From Tethya wilhelma (Eukaryota; Porifera; Demospongiae; Tethyida; Tethyidae), in NCBI GenBank assembly GCA_964030475.1, contig CAXIPT010000002.1, forward strand, positions 12,878,270-12,942,269: a stretch of DNA of 64,000 bases. The letters are read 5' to 3'. Of this stretch, positions 1-13,049 are shown piece after piece. A program made the translations under genes and the position numbers. Within the stretch, counting starts at the first letter, position 1, and every line of letters starts with the position of its first letter. The notes under the pieces are model-generated. The model was given only the letters and a program-made list of their open reading frames with translations, was not told the origin of the DNA and ran no database searches.

Positions 1-276
1 CTCTTGAACTGTTCTAAAGTCAGTAATCCTGAGATGACCTAGTATATTAAAATGCACATTGCAAGAAAAACTATTATGACTATAGGTACAGATCAATTGA
101 GAACATGCTTTTTTATTATTATGAAACAATCATACCACAAAGAGTCTGTTCAGATCTTTCATGGTAGTTCTGACAACAAACTCCTAGAAGATCGAGATAA
201 AATTTGATTATAATATTATGTGTCACTAGCTAGTAAAATGAATGAATAAAGACTATTATTAATTTATACAATATAC

Positions 277-375
277 CTGAAGGTGTTAAGCCTAATGATG
301 GAAACAAGCTAACTTCATTAAACAGGTCACGAAGTTCAAGATATGTACCACCAGAACTTTGGAGCTTGCACTTAT
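277..375 (-). pseudogene. 3' fragment of a second ankyrin/Roc/COR-type exon
   Basis: Read on the minus strand this piece translates to a stretch ending LFNEVSLFPSLGLTPSG, nearly the same as the end of the large plus-strand exon at 7180-7270. It is followed by a GT splice donor at the same codon position (phase 1), so 1-276 is the start of its intron and shows no other feature. The exon is cut by the contig gap at 376. It is either the end of a neighbouring paralogue in opposite orientation or a misplaced, flipped allelic contig end. Function as for the large gene: COR region of a Roco-type protein. Only about 32 codons are visible. Confidence 0.75.
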
Positions 376-376
376 N

Positions 377-482
377 AATGAAGTAGTCATGTGCCCGAAA
401 TTGAGACATGCCTTGTTCCAGTACTTTTTACAGCACTGCCCATTCCTACACTGCTTATTTTTTTGAAATTTTTGCTACTTGT
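377..482 (+). mobile_element. Terminal inverted repeat of a MITE family, lone copy
   Basis: About 106 bp closely match both ends of the complete element at 42890-43279 and the partial copy at 47635-47920. It starts directly after the contig gap at 376. The first roughly 30 codons of the ankyrin open reading frame (from 391) lie inside it, so the apparent protein N-terminus is transposon-derived sequence in a fortuitously open frame, or a real exonised TIR. Confidence 0.75.
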
Positions 483-3400
483 AAATAAAGTAACTACTAA
501 CTTTTCTTATGGAAATTCATTTTTAAGTACTGAAATCAAATTGAAAATTCTAAAACTTCTTAGCAGTCAACCTAGATTTAATATTGATGTCCAGAACATC
601 TTAGGTCAGACACCATTGCACATTGCTTGTAGTGGTATCAATCCTGAAAACAGCATGGAAATAGTTAGATACCTCACTCAAGAAAAGCATTGTAATCAAG
701 GTATTCAAAATAATGAGGGTCAGGTAGCATTGCATATCATTGCTGGACGTTATCAGCAAAGTACTATCAAGAGTCCATGGACTCTTGGTACTATATACCA
801 TGTTTCTTCTAAATCAGGAGTTATTATGGAAATGGCAAAGCTAGTTAGTGGAAATCCCACATTTACTGTTAATACTCAAGATGAGAAGGGTGATACTCCA
901 CTTCATGTTGCATGTAGAACAAGAAATTCTGAATTAATTCAATACCTTGTCAGAAATAGGCATTGTAATCAAAACATTCAGAATTGTGATGGTCAGTTAC
1001 CGTTGCATATAACACTCAATGAATTAGTACATTATGCTACTGCTAAAGAGGCTAAGCTGATTTTAAATTCTTCCAAGTTAGTCAGTAGTCAGAATCTCTT
1101 AAACCTTAATGCTCAAGACAAGGATGGTAATACTCCACTTCATATTGCTTGCAAATGTAAAACTTTGAACTTTGAGTTAATTTACTATCTTACAAAAGAG
1201 AGAGAATGTGACCAGAGCATACAAAATTTTAATGATTGCTTGCCGTTACATATTATATTAAAGGTAGTGAAGGATAGAGATGACTATGATATAAGGACAC
1301 TTATGCCAGTGGTACGGCTTGTTACTAGCCAACAATCACTAAATTTTTACACTCAAGACAAAGGTGGATACACTCCTTTGCACTTGGCATGCCAATGTGG
1401 AGCCAAAGAAATTATTGAGTATCTTGTTTGTGAAAAGAACTGCCTACCAATTGAGCACCCTGATGTTTATTCAAATCTAATTATCCCTGCTTGCATCATG
1501 GATTCTGATATTGAATTGCTGAGGATGTTAGCTACCAGGGAAAATGTAAATAATCGATGTTACCCATGTTATTCCAGTTATTTAACATTACTCCATAACC
1601 TAACGTCAACTCCAATGCATAATGCATGTGAGAAGGAAAACCTAGCTGCCGTTGAGCTGCTGTTTCAGTTGGGCTGTGATCTGAATTTAAGAAATGAAGA
1701 CAAAAGAGAACTGCCATTACATATAGCATGTCAGAAAGGACCACTGGCTATGGTTAAATTGGTGGCACATGACAGTGTCGACGTAAATGCTATTGATTAT
1801 GATGGCCAGACTCCACTTCATATTGCCTGTACTTGGAAACACATCACAATAGTAAAATATTTAGTTGATAATTTGCATAGTAATTGTCACTTGAGGGCAA
1901 ACAATGGAGATACCATTTTACATTCTGCTTGTAGAAGTGGAGCCACTGAAATTGTCAGATACTTAATTGACAGTGACTACTGTGACTACAATAGGATGAT
2001 AGTTAACTTGAATCGACAAAAACAGCTTCCATTTCATATAGCTTGTACAAAATCACTTGAATTAGTAAAAATGACAAGTCATGATCTTAAAATTGACCAG
2101 ATGATGTCAACTATAGATGGAGATTTCAATTGTCTTCATCTGGCTAGCTCGCATGGTCTTGTTGATGTTGTGGAGTATCTTGTCGAACGAGGATGCTCGC
2201 CATTTGTAGAAGACTCATATGGAATTGATGCACTAGGGAGTGCTTGTGGTCTCAGAGAATACTCTCTTACACATCAGCGTAACTATGTGGACCAATCCTT
2301 TGAAAAAGCTTATCAAAATATTCACCCAAATGTTGTCGGTTTTTTAGTAGCCAAATGCTTCATGGATCCTACAAAACCACAAATAATACTAAGAGCCATT
2401 CCAATAGCTTCGTTGATGATGTTAGTTTCTAAAAGAGGTTCTCTATTGCAGCTTGCATCTCTAGTTGAACAAGCATGTAGACTACCTAGTCTTGAGCTGA
2501 TGAAAGCACTTACAATTGCGAATGTAAACTGTACTGATAACATTGGGAACACACCTCTGCATATAGCATGTAAATTTGAACAAATCAACATAGTTGAGTA
2601 TTTGGTTCAACAAGGCTGTGATCAAGCCCTCCAGAACAAAAGGTCTGAAATTCCATTGCATATAGCATCTTCAAAATCTGTGGAAATAGTAAAGCTACTC
2701 TGTAATTCTGATCCTACTATGCAGTGTTTATCTGGCAATACAGCATTGCATATTGCTTGCCAAGCAAATAAAGAGCACATAGTTAGATACTTAGTTCAAC
2801 AGAGAAAATCTAATACAAGTATTCCAAACGCATCTGGTGATTTACCAGTACATATTTTATCAAAATCATCTGATTATACAAAGATGTTAAGATGTTTGAT
2901 GGATGCTAATGAAAGTGACATTTGCATTAGGAATGGATCAGGAAAATTACCACTACATATTGCTAGTGAATTTGGCATTGTAAATCATCTTGAAATACTT
3001 GGCAGTCATAAAACAATAAATGAAGTTGATTTTGATGGAAATACAGCTTTACACATAGCTTGCAAAATAAATCATAATGATGTTGTTGAATGGCTAGTAC
3101 AACATGATGCTATGACCGATATACAAAACAATGATGGAGACACTCCAGCCCATTTATTTATCAAGCGTGACGCAAACAAACCCACCCTTAGTTGGCGAGC
3201 ACATCACAACTCACCAGAGCAGGAAAAAATTGTATGCATGTTTTTACTATTGGCTTCATCGTGTACTTTAATACAAAACAATGATGGGGACTTGCTAATT
3301 CATATCGCTTGTAGATATAATTATGTTGAAATTTTGACTAGTCTATCAAAACAAGCTACTTTTGAAGATTCACTTTTGGTTCAAAATGCCCAAGGTGACA

Positions 3401-6400
3401 CACCTTTACATGTTGCTCTAAATGTTGCTGCGTCAAAACATGTTGTAGAACTTGTTACCAGATCTACTATTTGCAATTGTCAAAACAAGCTTGGAAACAC
3501 ACCATTACACTTAGTATGCATGTCCACACATTTGAATGAATCTAACTTTGGTCACCGGATCAATCTAAGATATAAAAATAATCTGTTTAAATCAGGTTGT
3601 GATGTATGTCTTGTTAACACTGATAATCGAACACCACTTCATATTGTTTCAATGTACTCTTGTAAAATGCAATTTTTGACTATGCTTATGGATTCAGTAA
3701 ATATGATCACTTGGCAAGATCAGGAAGGAAATACACCTTTACATTTATCATGTAAGTTTGGACAACAGAAAGTAGCCGAATATCTGATAGATAAAATAAA
3801 TAATAATATTGATTTAATAAATATTACGAATCAAGGCAATGTTGATGGGAATACACCTTTACATCTTGCAGTTCAAAGAGAAAAGGAAAACATAGTCCAA
3901 TGCTTAGTAAACTGTGAACATTGTAATTTGTCCAAGCAAAATATATATGGTCAAACAGCATTACACATTGCATGTTCAAAATCCAATCTAAAGTTGGTAC
4001 AAATTGTATGTTGCAGTTCAAATTCTTTACTTGATCAAGTTATTCTTGACTCACCAGAAAAAGGTGGCTTGATTTTTGCTGGGGATACACCATTGCATAT
4101 CGCTTGTAGGGTAGGAAATAAAGGTATTGTGGATCACTTTATCAAAATCTGTGCTACCTCTGCTAAAACGGCAATGGTTGTTCCCAATTTTCAAAATGAA
4201 TTGCCTCTTCATCTATCTTGTTCAATAGCAAATGAGAGTCTGCTTAAATTAGCAATGAAGTATAGCAAGGGTTTTTCTAATTCACAGACACTGAGAAAAG
4301 AAACAGTCCTACATATTGCTTGCAAACTTGGTCGTCAGTCAACAAAAATATTGTCCTACCTCATAGACACTGTACATTGTGATGCAACCATTCCTAACTG
4401 TGATGGAGATTTACCACTTCACCTTGTGTGTCGAAGTCCTGAACTATCTGATATTGATTTACTTAGTAATCTGAAGCTTGCTGTGAGTACTCTTTATGGT
4501 TCTGAATCAAGAATTATTAATACTCAGAATAATTCTGGAAATACTGTACTCCATGAAATTTGTAGACATGAGTTTCGGCACTATACTGTGAGTCACCTTC
4601 GTGGAAAAACCCGTTTATGGTGCTCATGTACAGAAGTTGTGCAGTATCTTCTAGATCAAGGTTGTGATAAAGAGCTACTTAACAATGATAATGAAAATGC
4701 TCTCCATTTAGCTTGTCAATTTCAAACTCTGCCAGTAGTGAAGCTTCTTTTTCATGGAAGTGGATTTGTTATATCTAACGATGGCAATACGGTGTTACAC
4801 TATGCATGCCTAAATAAGACTAGACACCACGATACTAATAATGCTTACAGCATTATGTGCCATTTAGCAATTGAAGCTCCGCTGTACTTCAATGCAAATG
4901 CAGTTAATAAAAATTTGGAAACACCATTCCATTTTGCCTGCAAAGTGAATAATTTTAAAGTAGTTGAATATCTTCTGTCTAAAGGTGCCAATGTCTCCCA
5001 TGCTGACATCAATGGTCAAACACCCATAACCCTTACTACTGATCCCTCTATTATTAAAGTACTACTGGAACATGGAGCGGACCCCACACCTCTTTATTAT
5101 CTCTATGATGACTTCTTTCAACACGCCTCATCTCCAGGAGCTCCTCCTCCAACACCACTCAAGATCCTTGTCATTGGAGACTCAGGAGCTGGCAAGACAA
5201 CTCTAGTAGAGTCACTGAAAAATGAAGATGGTGAAAACATCAAGCAAATTGAGGAATTTGAACATACTGCTGGAGTTGTCCCAAATGACTTTTCCAGTCA
5301 AATATATGGTGATGTCACAATGTATGACTTTGCTGGGCACTCTGAATATTATTCAAGCCATGGCAGTGTATTACATACAATCATAAAGAATGCTCCACCA
5401 ATAATCATGGTGCTTGTCAATTTGACCAAAGATTCTGGTGAAATCAGAGATAGAGCTCTTTATTGGGTCAAGTTTGTCCTTAACTATTGCACTTCACTTG
5501 AAAGCAAACCTCATTTGATTGTTATTGGTAGTCATGCTGATATTCTCAAAAGAAATGGAAACAATCCAATGTCAAAAATGAAAACTCTGCTAAAGTTTAT
5601 AGAAGCCAAAATTTGCCACAAAAGTAATAAAATTGTTGTTAAGAGTCTGTTTACCCTTGATTGTACTCAATCTCAATCATCAGAAATCAATGAACTCCGA
5701 CAACTACTAAGCCAAAGTGGTAATGAACTAAGAGAAAAGACAGCATTGAAGTTTTCATCTCACTGTGTGTATGTGTTCCTACAACAGCAATTTTGCAATC
5801 AGCCTGCTGTTAGACTAGATTATTTACTTAGCGTATTATCCCGCTACATTTCTAACTCAAAGTTAAATGTTCACAATCAGAATGATTATACAACCAGTAA
5901 GTCAGACCAAGTCTCATCTAAAGATGTGTCTGTGATAGGTTTTCTTCCTACTGACCCCAAAATGGTCAGTCAAATGTGTGAAGAGCTGAGTGAAAGAGGG
6001 CACATATTATACATAAAGCATCCTTATGTATCAATGATTACCCATAGTTGGGTAATTTTAAAAGCAGACATCTTGTTGCATGAAGTTGTTGGACGCCTGT
6101 TTGCTCCACCAAATTTCCCACAGCACATATCCCTAGCTAATAGCACTGGAGTGGTTCCATTTTCCAAATTAAACCAATTGCCATATGATCCAAACTTACT
6201 GACGGGATTTTTAACACACATGGAATACTGCAAAGAAATTTTAGATCCAGAAACACTACAGCTTCTGGACAAAGAGAGATTTTCTCATTTTCCTGCTTCT
6301 CAAATTCTCAGTGAAAAGTATTTCTTCTTCCCTACACTGGTTAGTGCTGAGAGACCATCAAAACTATGGAAACAAGACAAACCAAAATTCTCATATCATT

Positions 6401-7373
6401 GTAGTTTGATTTTAGAATGCGAAGAACAAGAAGACTTTTTCAACCCACAGTTTATTCAAGTATTGCTTTTGCGGTTAGCATTCACATATGCTGTTAAACC
6501 AACTCAAAAGAAAAAACAAAGGGATGTTACTAGTGATGGTACTGCAATACATGACATGGTAGAAAGAAGAGTATGTACAGTGTGGAAGAGTGGAATACAC
6601 TGGTTGGAACGAAGTGGTATTGAAGTACTTGTGGACATCATTGACAATAATAAGATACTCATTCTCATGCAATGTCTTGATCCTTTGTATGTCAAACTCA
6701 ATTGCTTAAAACGTCGTTCAGCAATTCTTTCAACAATACTTACTGCAAAAAAGAAACTCTGCCCTAGCTCACCAATTACATACAGTTTACTGAACCCTGA
6801 GAGTATCCAGCACCCTTTGCCACCTCTAAAAGAGGTATCTATATTCACCATAGATGATGTTAAACGTACTATAGAAGACAACGAAGGGACTCTTATAGTC
6901 AATGACAATGGTGATGCCTTGGAACAAGATGAATTGCTTTTCTTTGAACCTTATGCTCACTTCTGTAAAATAATCATTGATCATTTATTTACATGTGATT
7001 CCAGTGACCTAGAAGCTGTTATATCGGATAAATTCCTTCACCACATGTGTCATCACCTTCTTCCCTGCTATGACTATGTTGTAGAATTGGTTAAACCACT
7101 TTATTTCTGTAACAGTAGTACCAGTACTTCTCCATCAATTGAAAATCTATTTCAAGTGTTTAAAAGATGGCATAAAGGCCAGCTCCAAAGATCTGGTGGT
7201 ACATATCTTGAAATTCGTGACCTATTTAATGAAGTCAGCCTGTTTCCATCGTTAGGTTTAACACCTTCAGGTGAGTGTTTGTAATTTTATATACATTTGT
7301 CACTTATAATGAACACCATGCACCTTTCTCTGTTTAATAAGCAGGAGCTTACTGTGACAACTACCTTGCAGGT
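391..7373 (+). CDS. Giant ankyrin-repeat / Roc GTPase / COR protein, main exon
   Basis: One open exon runs to the splice donor after 7270 (phase 1); a following exon starts at 7345 and is cut by the gap at 7374. From about residue 65 to 1560 there are more than 25 ankyrin repeats with TPLHIAC-type cores. A Ras-like Roc domain follows near residue 1590: P-loop GDSGAGKTT, switch DFAGH, and GSHAD in the place of NKxD. A COR-like region covers about 1800-2290. With the death domain encoded further downstream, the order is Ank-Roc-COR-death, as in DAPK1 without its kinase. Such proteins are cytosolic scaffolds/GTPases in cell-death or innate signalling; that role is inferred. The start at 391 lies in a transposon repeat just after a gap, so the true 5' end is probably missing. 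Confidence 0.85.
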
Positions 7374-7374
7374 N

Positions 7375-8946
7375 GCCTGCTGTTAGACTAGATTATTTAC
7401 TTAGCGTATTATCCCGCTACATTTCTAACTCAAAGTTAAATGTTCACAATCAGAATGATTATACAACCAGTAAGTCAGACCAAGTCTCATCTAAAGATGT
7501 GTCTGTGATAGGTTTTCTTCCTACTGACCCCAAAATGGTCAGTCAAATGTGTGAAGAGCTGAGTGAAAGAGGGCACATATTATACATAAAGCATCCTTAT
7601 GTATCAATGATTACCCATAGTTGGGTAATTTTAAAAGCAGACATCTTGTTGCATGAAGTTGTTGGACGCCTGTTTGCTCCACCAAATTTCCCACAGCACA
7701 TATCCCTAGCTAATAGCACTGGAGTGGTTCCATTTTCCAAATTAAACCAATTGCCATATGATCCAAACTTACTGACGGGATTTTTAACACACATGGAATA
7801 CTGCAAAGAAATTTTAGATCCAGAAACACTACAGCTTCTGGACAAAGAGAGATTTTCTCATTTTCCTGCTTCTCAAATTCTCAGTGAAAAGTATTTCTTC
7901 TTCCCTACACTGGTTAGTGCTGAGAGACCATCAAAACTATGGAAACAAGACAAACCAAAATTCTCATATCATTGTGGTTTGATTTTAGAATGCAAGGAGC
8001 AAGAAGACTTTTTCAACCCACAGTTTATTCAAGTATTGCTTTTGCGGTTAGCATTCACATATGCTGTTAAACCAACTCAAAAGAAAAAACGAGGGGATGT
8101 TACTAGTGATGGTACTACAATACATGATATGGTGGAAAGAAGAGTGTGTACAGTGTGGAAGAGTGGAATACATTGGTTGGAACGAAGTGGTATTGAAGTA
8201 CTTGTGGACATCATTGACAATAATAAGATACTCATTCTCATGCAATGTCTTGATCCTTTGTATGTCAAACTCAATTGCTTAAAACGTCGTTCAGCAATTC
8301 TTTCAACAATACTTACTGCGAAAAAGAAACTCTGCCCTAGCTCACCAATTACATACAGTTTACTGAACCCTGAGAGTATCCAGCACCCTTTGCCACCTCT
8401 AAAAGAGGTATCTATATTCACCATAGATGATGTTAGACATACCATAGAAGACAATGAAGGGACTCTTATAGTCAATGATAATGGTGATGCCTTGGAACAA
8501 GATGAATTGCTTTTCTTTGAACCTTATGCTCACTTCTGTAAAATAATCATTGATCATTTATTTACATGTGATTCCAGTGACCTAGAAGCTGTTGTATCGG
8601 ATAAATTCCTTCACCACGTGTGTCATCACCTTCTTCCCTGCTACGACTATGTTGTAGAATTGGTTAAATCACTTTATTTCTATAACAGTAGTACCAGTAC
8701 TTCTCCATCAATTGAAAATCTACTTCAAGTGTTTAAAAGATGGCATAAAGGCCAGCTGCAAAGATCTGGTGGTACATATCTTGAACTTCGTGACCTATTT
8801 AATGAAGTCAGCCTGTTTCCATCGTTAGGTTTAACACCTTCAGGTCAGTGTTCGTAATTTTATATACATCTGTCACATATAATAAACACCATGCACCTTT
8901 CTCTGTTTAATAAACAGGAGCTTGCTGCGCCAACTACCTAGGAGGT
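7375..8946 (+). repeat. 1572-bp direct duplication of 5802-7373 (unmerged contig ends)
   Basis: Every position from 7375 matches the one 1573 bp upstream, with scattered substitutions and no length change. The first copy ends exactly at the N (7374) and the second begins exactly after it. That coincidence is expected when two overlapping contigs, probably different haplotypes, were placed end to end instead of merged. Confidence 0.9.
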
Positions 8947-9385
8947 ACTGAAATAAATACTGGAACACCTTGTGGTATGTTAAATCCCAACCTCATGAAT
9001 ATTAAGGCTTTCATCATTGTATCATAACAATATTATAGGTTTTCTCAGAATTCGTGACTATAGAACAGTTCGATCAGCTCTGTTTGACGTCCGTGTGCAG
9101 TGGTATGACTTGGGCATTGAACTTGATTTTGACCCACCTTCACTGAAGGTCATCAAAGAAGACTGTCATAAAGTAGACCAGTGCTTCAATAGGCTGCTTG
9201 AATTATGGCTTGAAAGAGAGGACCCCCGGCCAACATGGTCTGCCTTGGTTGGTGTACTCAAATCAAGAGTGATTAACAACCCTCAACTAGCACAAGAGAT
9301 ACAGGAGAAATATTGTGGTGAGTTATGTGGCTATAGTTCCTTTCAAGAGTTACACATGATTGCTCTTACACTGTATGCAGTATGA
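7375..9385 (+). CDS. COR exon (second allelic copy) plus death-domain exons of the ankyrin-Roc gene
   Basis: 7375-8843 repeats the COR part of the large exon with a few substitutions. It splices (phase 1 donor after 8843) to a 57-nt exon at 8918-8974 and then to 9039-9385. The last exon carries a death domain of about 85 residues (YRTVRSALFDVRVQWYDLG, then LRIR- and WLERE-type helices, ending near QEIQEKY). The frame is open across all junctions. The stop is at 9383-9385, although a GTGAGT at 9318 could splice to a further exon. This is the 3' end of the gene starting at 391, not a separate gene: the internal GTG start some programs might choose at 7499 is in mid-domain. The death domain would bind other death-fold adaptors. 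Confidence 0.8.
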
Positions 9386-10149
9386 TGGTGCGATTGTCAA
9401 GCTCATTATTATAGCCCATATGTATGTTTCAAACATTGTGATGTTACTATTATACTAGTACTATTGTTGTGTGTGTGTGTGTGTGTGTGTGTTTGTGTGT
9501 GTCTAGCTTGTACGATAGTTAGCTAGCCATTTTTTTGTCGACTTTCTCATGTTGTTTGCTCACTACTGCATAAATTATACAGCTAGGCATTAGCCCATTT
9601 ATATACTTCACTTTGTTATATACTCATTTCCATAGTATATTGCTTACAGCCATGTATGTGTCTTATAAAGGTTCATCAACAATAATGCACTTCAAAAAGC
9701 TATTATTCTTGTACGTATTGACTTGGAATTNGTGTCTAGCTTGTACGATAGTTAGCTAGCCATTTTTTTGTCGACTTTCTCATGTTGTTTGCTCACTACT
9801 GCATAAATTATACAGCTAGGCATTAGCCCATTTATATACTTCACTTTGTTATAATAATTATACTCATTTCCATTAATAGTCTAAGTATATTGTGTACAGC
9901 CATGTATGTGTCTTATAAAGTATCATCAACAACAATGTACTTCAACAAGCTACTATTCTTGCACGTATTGTTGTGGTGTGCTCATGGTCACTGCTGCATG
10001 TATAAGGAAGCCTTACCTATATGTGTAAATTATGTTGACTTAATAATTTGTGACATTCTGTTTTGTTGACCATTTCCAATACTATTAATAATGTCCGTAT
10101 TATATTAAAATCAATTTTGCTAGGTATTAATGTACATAAATTATAAAAG
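9386..10149. other. 3' flank with GT microsatellite and a duplicated contig end
   Basis: No coding potential is seen. A GT repeat lies at about 9471-9500. The segment 9499-9730 is repeated at 9732 to about 9970 with small indels, again meeting exactly at the N at 9731, so it is another unmerged contig overlap. It separates the convergent ankyrin gene and the minus-strand CARD gene. Confidence 0.7.
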
Positions 10150-12470
10150 TTACACAGCTCCTGGTTTGTTTGCTTCAGAAAAATAACATCTGACATGTAC
10201 ACAAATAGCTACACAAATAATCATAACAAAAACAACAAAAAGAGGAATAGCAGAAATGACCCACGTATCATACACTCTAGTCACACCAGATACATGAACC
10301 TGTGAAGAACCAGTACCACTGCCACTGCTCCGGCATTCACTTGTGTCTGGTTTGTGAATCAAGATGCACTTGAGCAGGTCAGGGTCTGAGGAGCCATAAT
10401 GTAACAAGTCAATCTTTCTATCTCGAAGAATAACTTGAGCATCTTGAGAGGTTGATAAGTTATGTATTGTTAATGGTACCTTTTGTTCAGATAGATTGAC
10501 ATGTCGATTGTAATCATACGAATGAACATCCATGGTCCAGTGCAGTTCTTGATCATTGAAGCAGTCAGTGGTGTCGTCTTTGAAGCATCGAATAAAGTAG
10601 TATTGATCTTGTGACACATTGAATATAAAGGTCTCTTTGTTCTTTAAGGACATGCATTTACCATATTTGGTGTACTTTGTGTCTGATTCAGAGCAACTTG
10701 GATAATGATCTGAAGAATCAGCTGCAGAAGCTACAGAATAGTTCCAAAACACCCAAACACTAGCTGGTGTATTGTCCTTTTTAGAAAAATAGGTAATAGA
10801 AATAGACGACTCATTCAGCAAGTAGAAATAGCCATTTAAGTTCTGGAAAAATTCACTGTGTTCATCTACATCCTGAGTGATGATTTCAAAGCTTGAGAGG
10901 TTACTGCAGGGAAACACGAGGACTTTACAGACACAAAGAGCACATAAGTCAGAGCAGAGTGGCATCACGTGTTGAAGAGTTAAGGAGTAGGTGAATCTGT
11001 CATCCACATGTTGCTTTATTGGCAGCTGCACAGTTTGATTGGACATAACAGTCATTTCAAGGGTTGAAGTTTGAGCCCAGATTCTCCATGGGACAATGGA
11101 AGCAGGGATTGAACACAGAACACAAAGAACGATGGCAAACACATAACAGATGGAGACAGGAATTTCTGTATTTGTGAAAATTAAACACAATGTGAAATTC
11201 AACAATAAAGACTTTGTATAACAATATCACGACATTGCATATGTACTGTATAATTGCTCTTAGACTATACTCACTATATCCTCGTCTTCTGGGATTAACA
11301 ACAGGTTGACTGGCTGCTCCAACATTGGCTGCTAGAAACAAAGTGAGATATAAAACATGGGTCATTAATCAGTAAAACATACAAGCACAAGAAGAATTAT
11401 TTGGGATTGTATGAACCATTATTCATGCAGCTTGCTAGATAACCTTACCTTGATTAGTGTCATCCCTGAGCAATGGGTCACCTTCATTGTGTCCAACAAC
11501 AATGACATCTGCACCATCACGAACTACATTTATAAAAATGCAAATGTACATGTATAAGGTAGAGCATTGATAATGTTACTAGCTTCATTCGTAGGGAACT
11601 AGCTACTCAGCTCCCATGCATGTACACATTTTGACATTCAATAAAAATAATTATGATAAGAACAGTAGTCATTCAGTTAACAATCATTGTTACCACGATC
11701 TATATTGTGGACACGTTGATCTGGAACTTTCTTTTCAGCTATAATTATGATGTGTGTTCAATCATGTGTTGTTTGCGTGTGTGTGTGGTAGGGAGAATTA
11801 AAGGATAATGATTACCATTCACAATACTTTAATGCAACACATGAATGTGTACACATGTACTGCTAGCTACTACCTATGCAAGTAAATCATTGAGTTGGGT
11901 ACTCCACCTACATACTATCAGTATCCAATGAATCTCATTATGGAGAGGCTGCATTGACCACACTCGTGCATGTGGTTTGACACAAACAATGGAAGTACAA
12001 TAATAGATGTGTAAACATAGATGCCTGAGGTACAAGAATTAAACAAAGAAGGCTAGCTGACAACAACGAATAGAGCATACAATGCATAGACCTTCTCACT
12101 GGACACAAAAAAACATAAGAATCTAGTTTAACCATGACAAAGTGGTACCTTCTATTAGTTGTCTCTCAAGATCCTCAGCCAGATGACCATGATGTGCTAG
12201 TTTTGCATGATCAACAGCTGATTGTCTTAAGCACTGTATTAAGTTTGGAAGAGCATCTCTTCGGCTGTTTAAATGCGAAAACAATAGCTGCTTCTTTTCG
12301 TGAAGGGGCTTCTTGCTCTGCAATTCTTGCCTAAGTCTTTGTGTAAGCATATTATGTTCCTCTAAGTAGGTGTACAAGCCTTCCAAGTCTATGTTATTGA
12401 TCAGTCTATCCCTGTTGTCATTTATGACTTGCTGGCTTGGTGTAAAATGTGGAGTACCTTCTGTTTCCAT
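10150..12470 (-). CDS. CARD domain two-pass membrane protein, copy A
   Basis: Five exons (12149-12470, 11694-11738, 11449-11523, 11275-11331, 10150-11165), all introns phase 1, giving 504 residues. Exon 1 is 322 nt, exactly as in paralogue B, which selects the METEG start over the upstream in-frame ATG at 12527. Residues 10-105 look like a CARD: amphipathic helices with LYTYLEEHNMLTQRLRQEL, then a KKQLLFSHL-like segment. Three short exons give a polar linker. The last exon has TM1 (ICYVFAIVLCVLCSIP), about 270 residues with Cys residues and N-glycosylation sites, TM2 (VISAIPLFVVFVMIICVAIC) and a short tail. Predicted topology: CARD inside, loop outside. It shares the YYFIRCF, SVWVF and HYGS motifs with copy B. 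Function unknown; a surface receptor signalling through CARD is the simplest reading. Confidence 0.8.
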
Positions 12471-13049
12471 CTTGGTTTTAAAGTTTGTAGTCAGAAACTG
12501 TACTGAGTTAGGAGTCAAAAATTTCACACCGTGACTGAAAAAAAAGTAAAGTTACTGTTATGGGCAAATTATCATCAGCTGCAAACATCATGTACTGTCA
12601 ACCTATACCGCATTTATTGGAAATTTGATCTCACAGTGACACTGCAGACTATCAGTCATACCTTCAGATCTAATCTCTCAGCTGTTAGTAAATTGCCACC
12701 TCCTGATTGTCCTCAGTAGACTCAGTGCAGCCAGTGAGTTTGCTTAGCTAAATATATGAAGATGGCTGGTTAGAAGTTGATCTTGCACGTTTTATAAGGA
12801 GTAATACTCTTAGTCTAGAGACAGTAGAGAGTGCAGGAGTGTTCAGAGGTGCAAGCAGCATGCAGCATGGAGACAGCACGTGAGCAACCCGTGCGGCCGG
12901 CCGTTTGCTGAATGGGTGGAGTCTGGGGACGAGACTAGTACGCATGCGCAGATCTACATAAAATAGGTCTCATGATCCAGCAATCCAAGATTCATAACGG
13001 ATCAGTTTACAATCTGGGCGTAATATTGTCTAGCTAGCAAGAAGTAGTC
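12471..13049. promoter_or_regulatory. Shared bidirectional promoter region, pair A
   Basis: This 579-bp interval lies between the start codons of two divergent genes (CARD membrane protein A leftward, secreted protein A rightward). It is more GC-rich near 12860-12960. No core promoter motif is certain. The matching divergent arrangement of pair B makes co-regulation likely, as an inference. Confidence 0.5.

Noticed and set aside
7499..8857. Separate 452-codon gene starting at a GTG
   Set aside because: It is an internal part of the duplicated COR exon; the frame is open upstream and matches the first copy.
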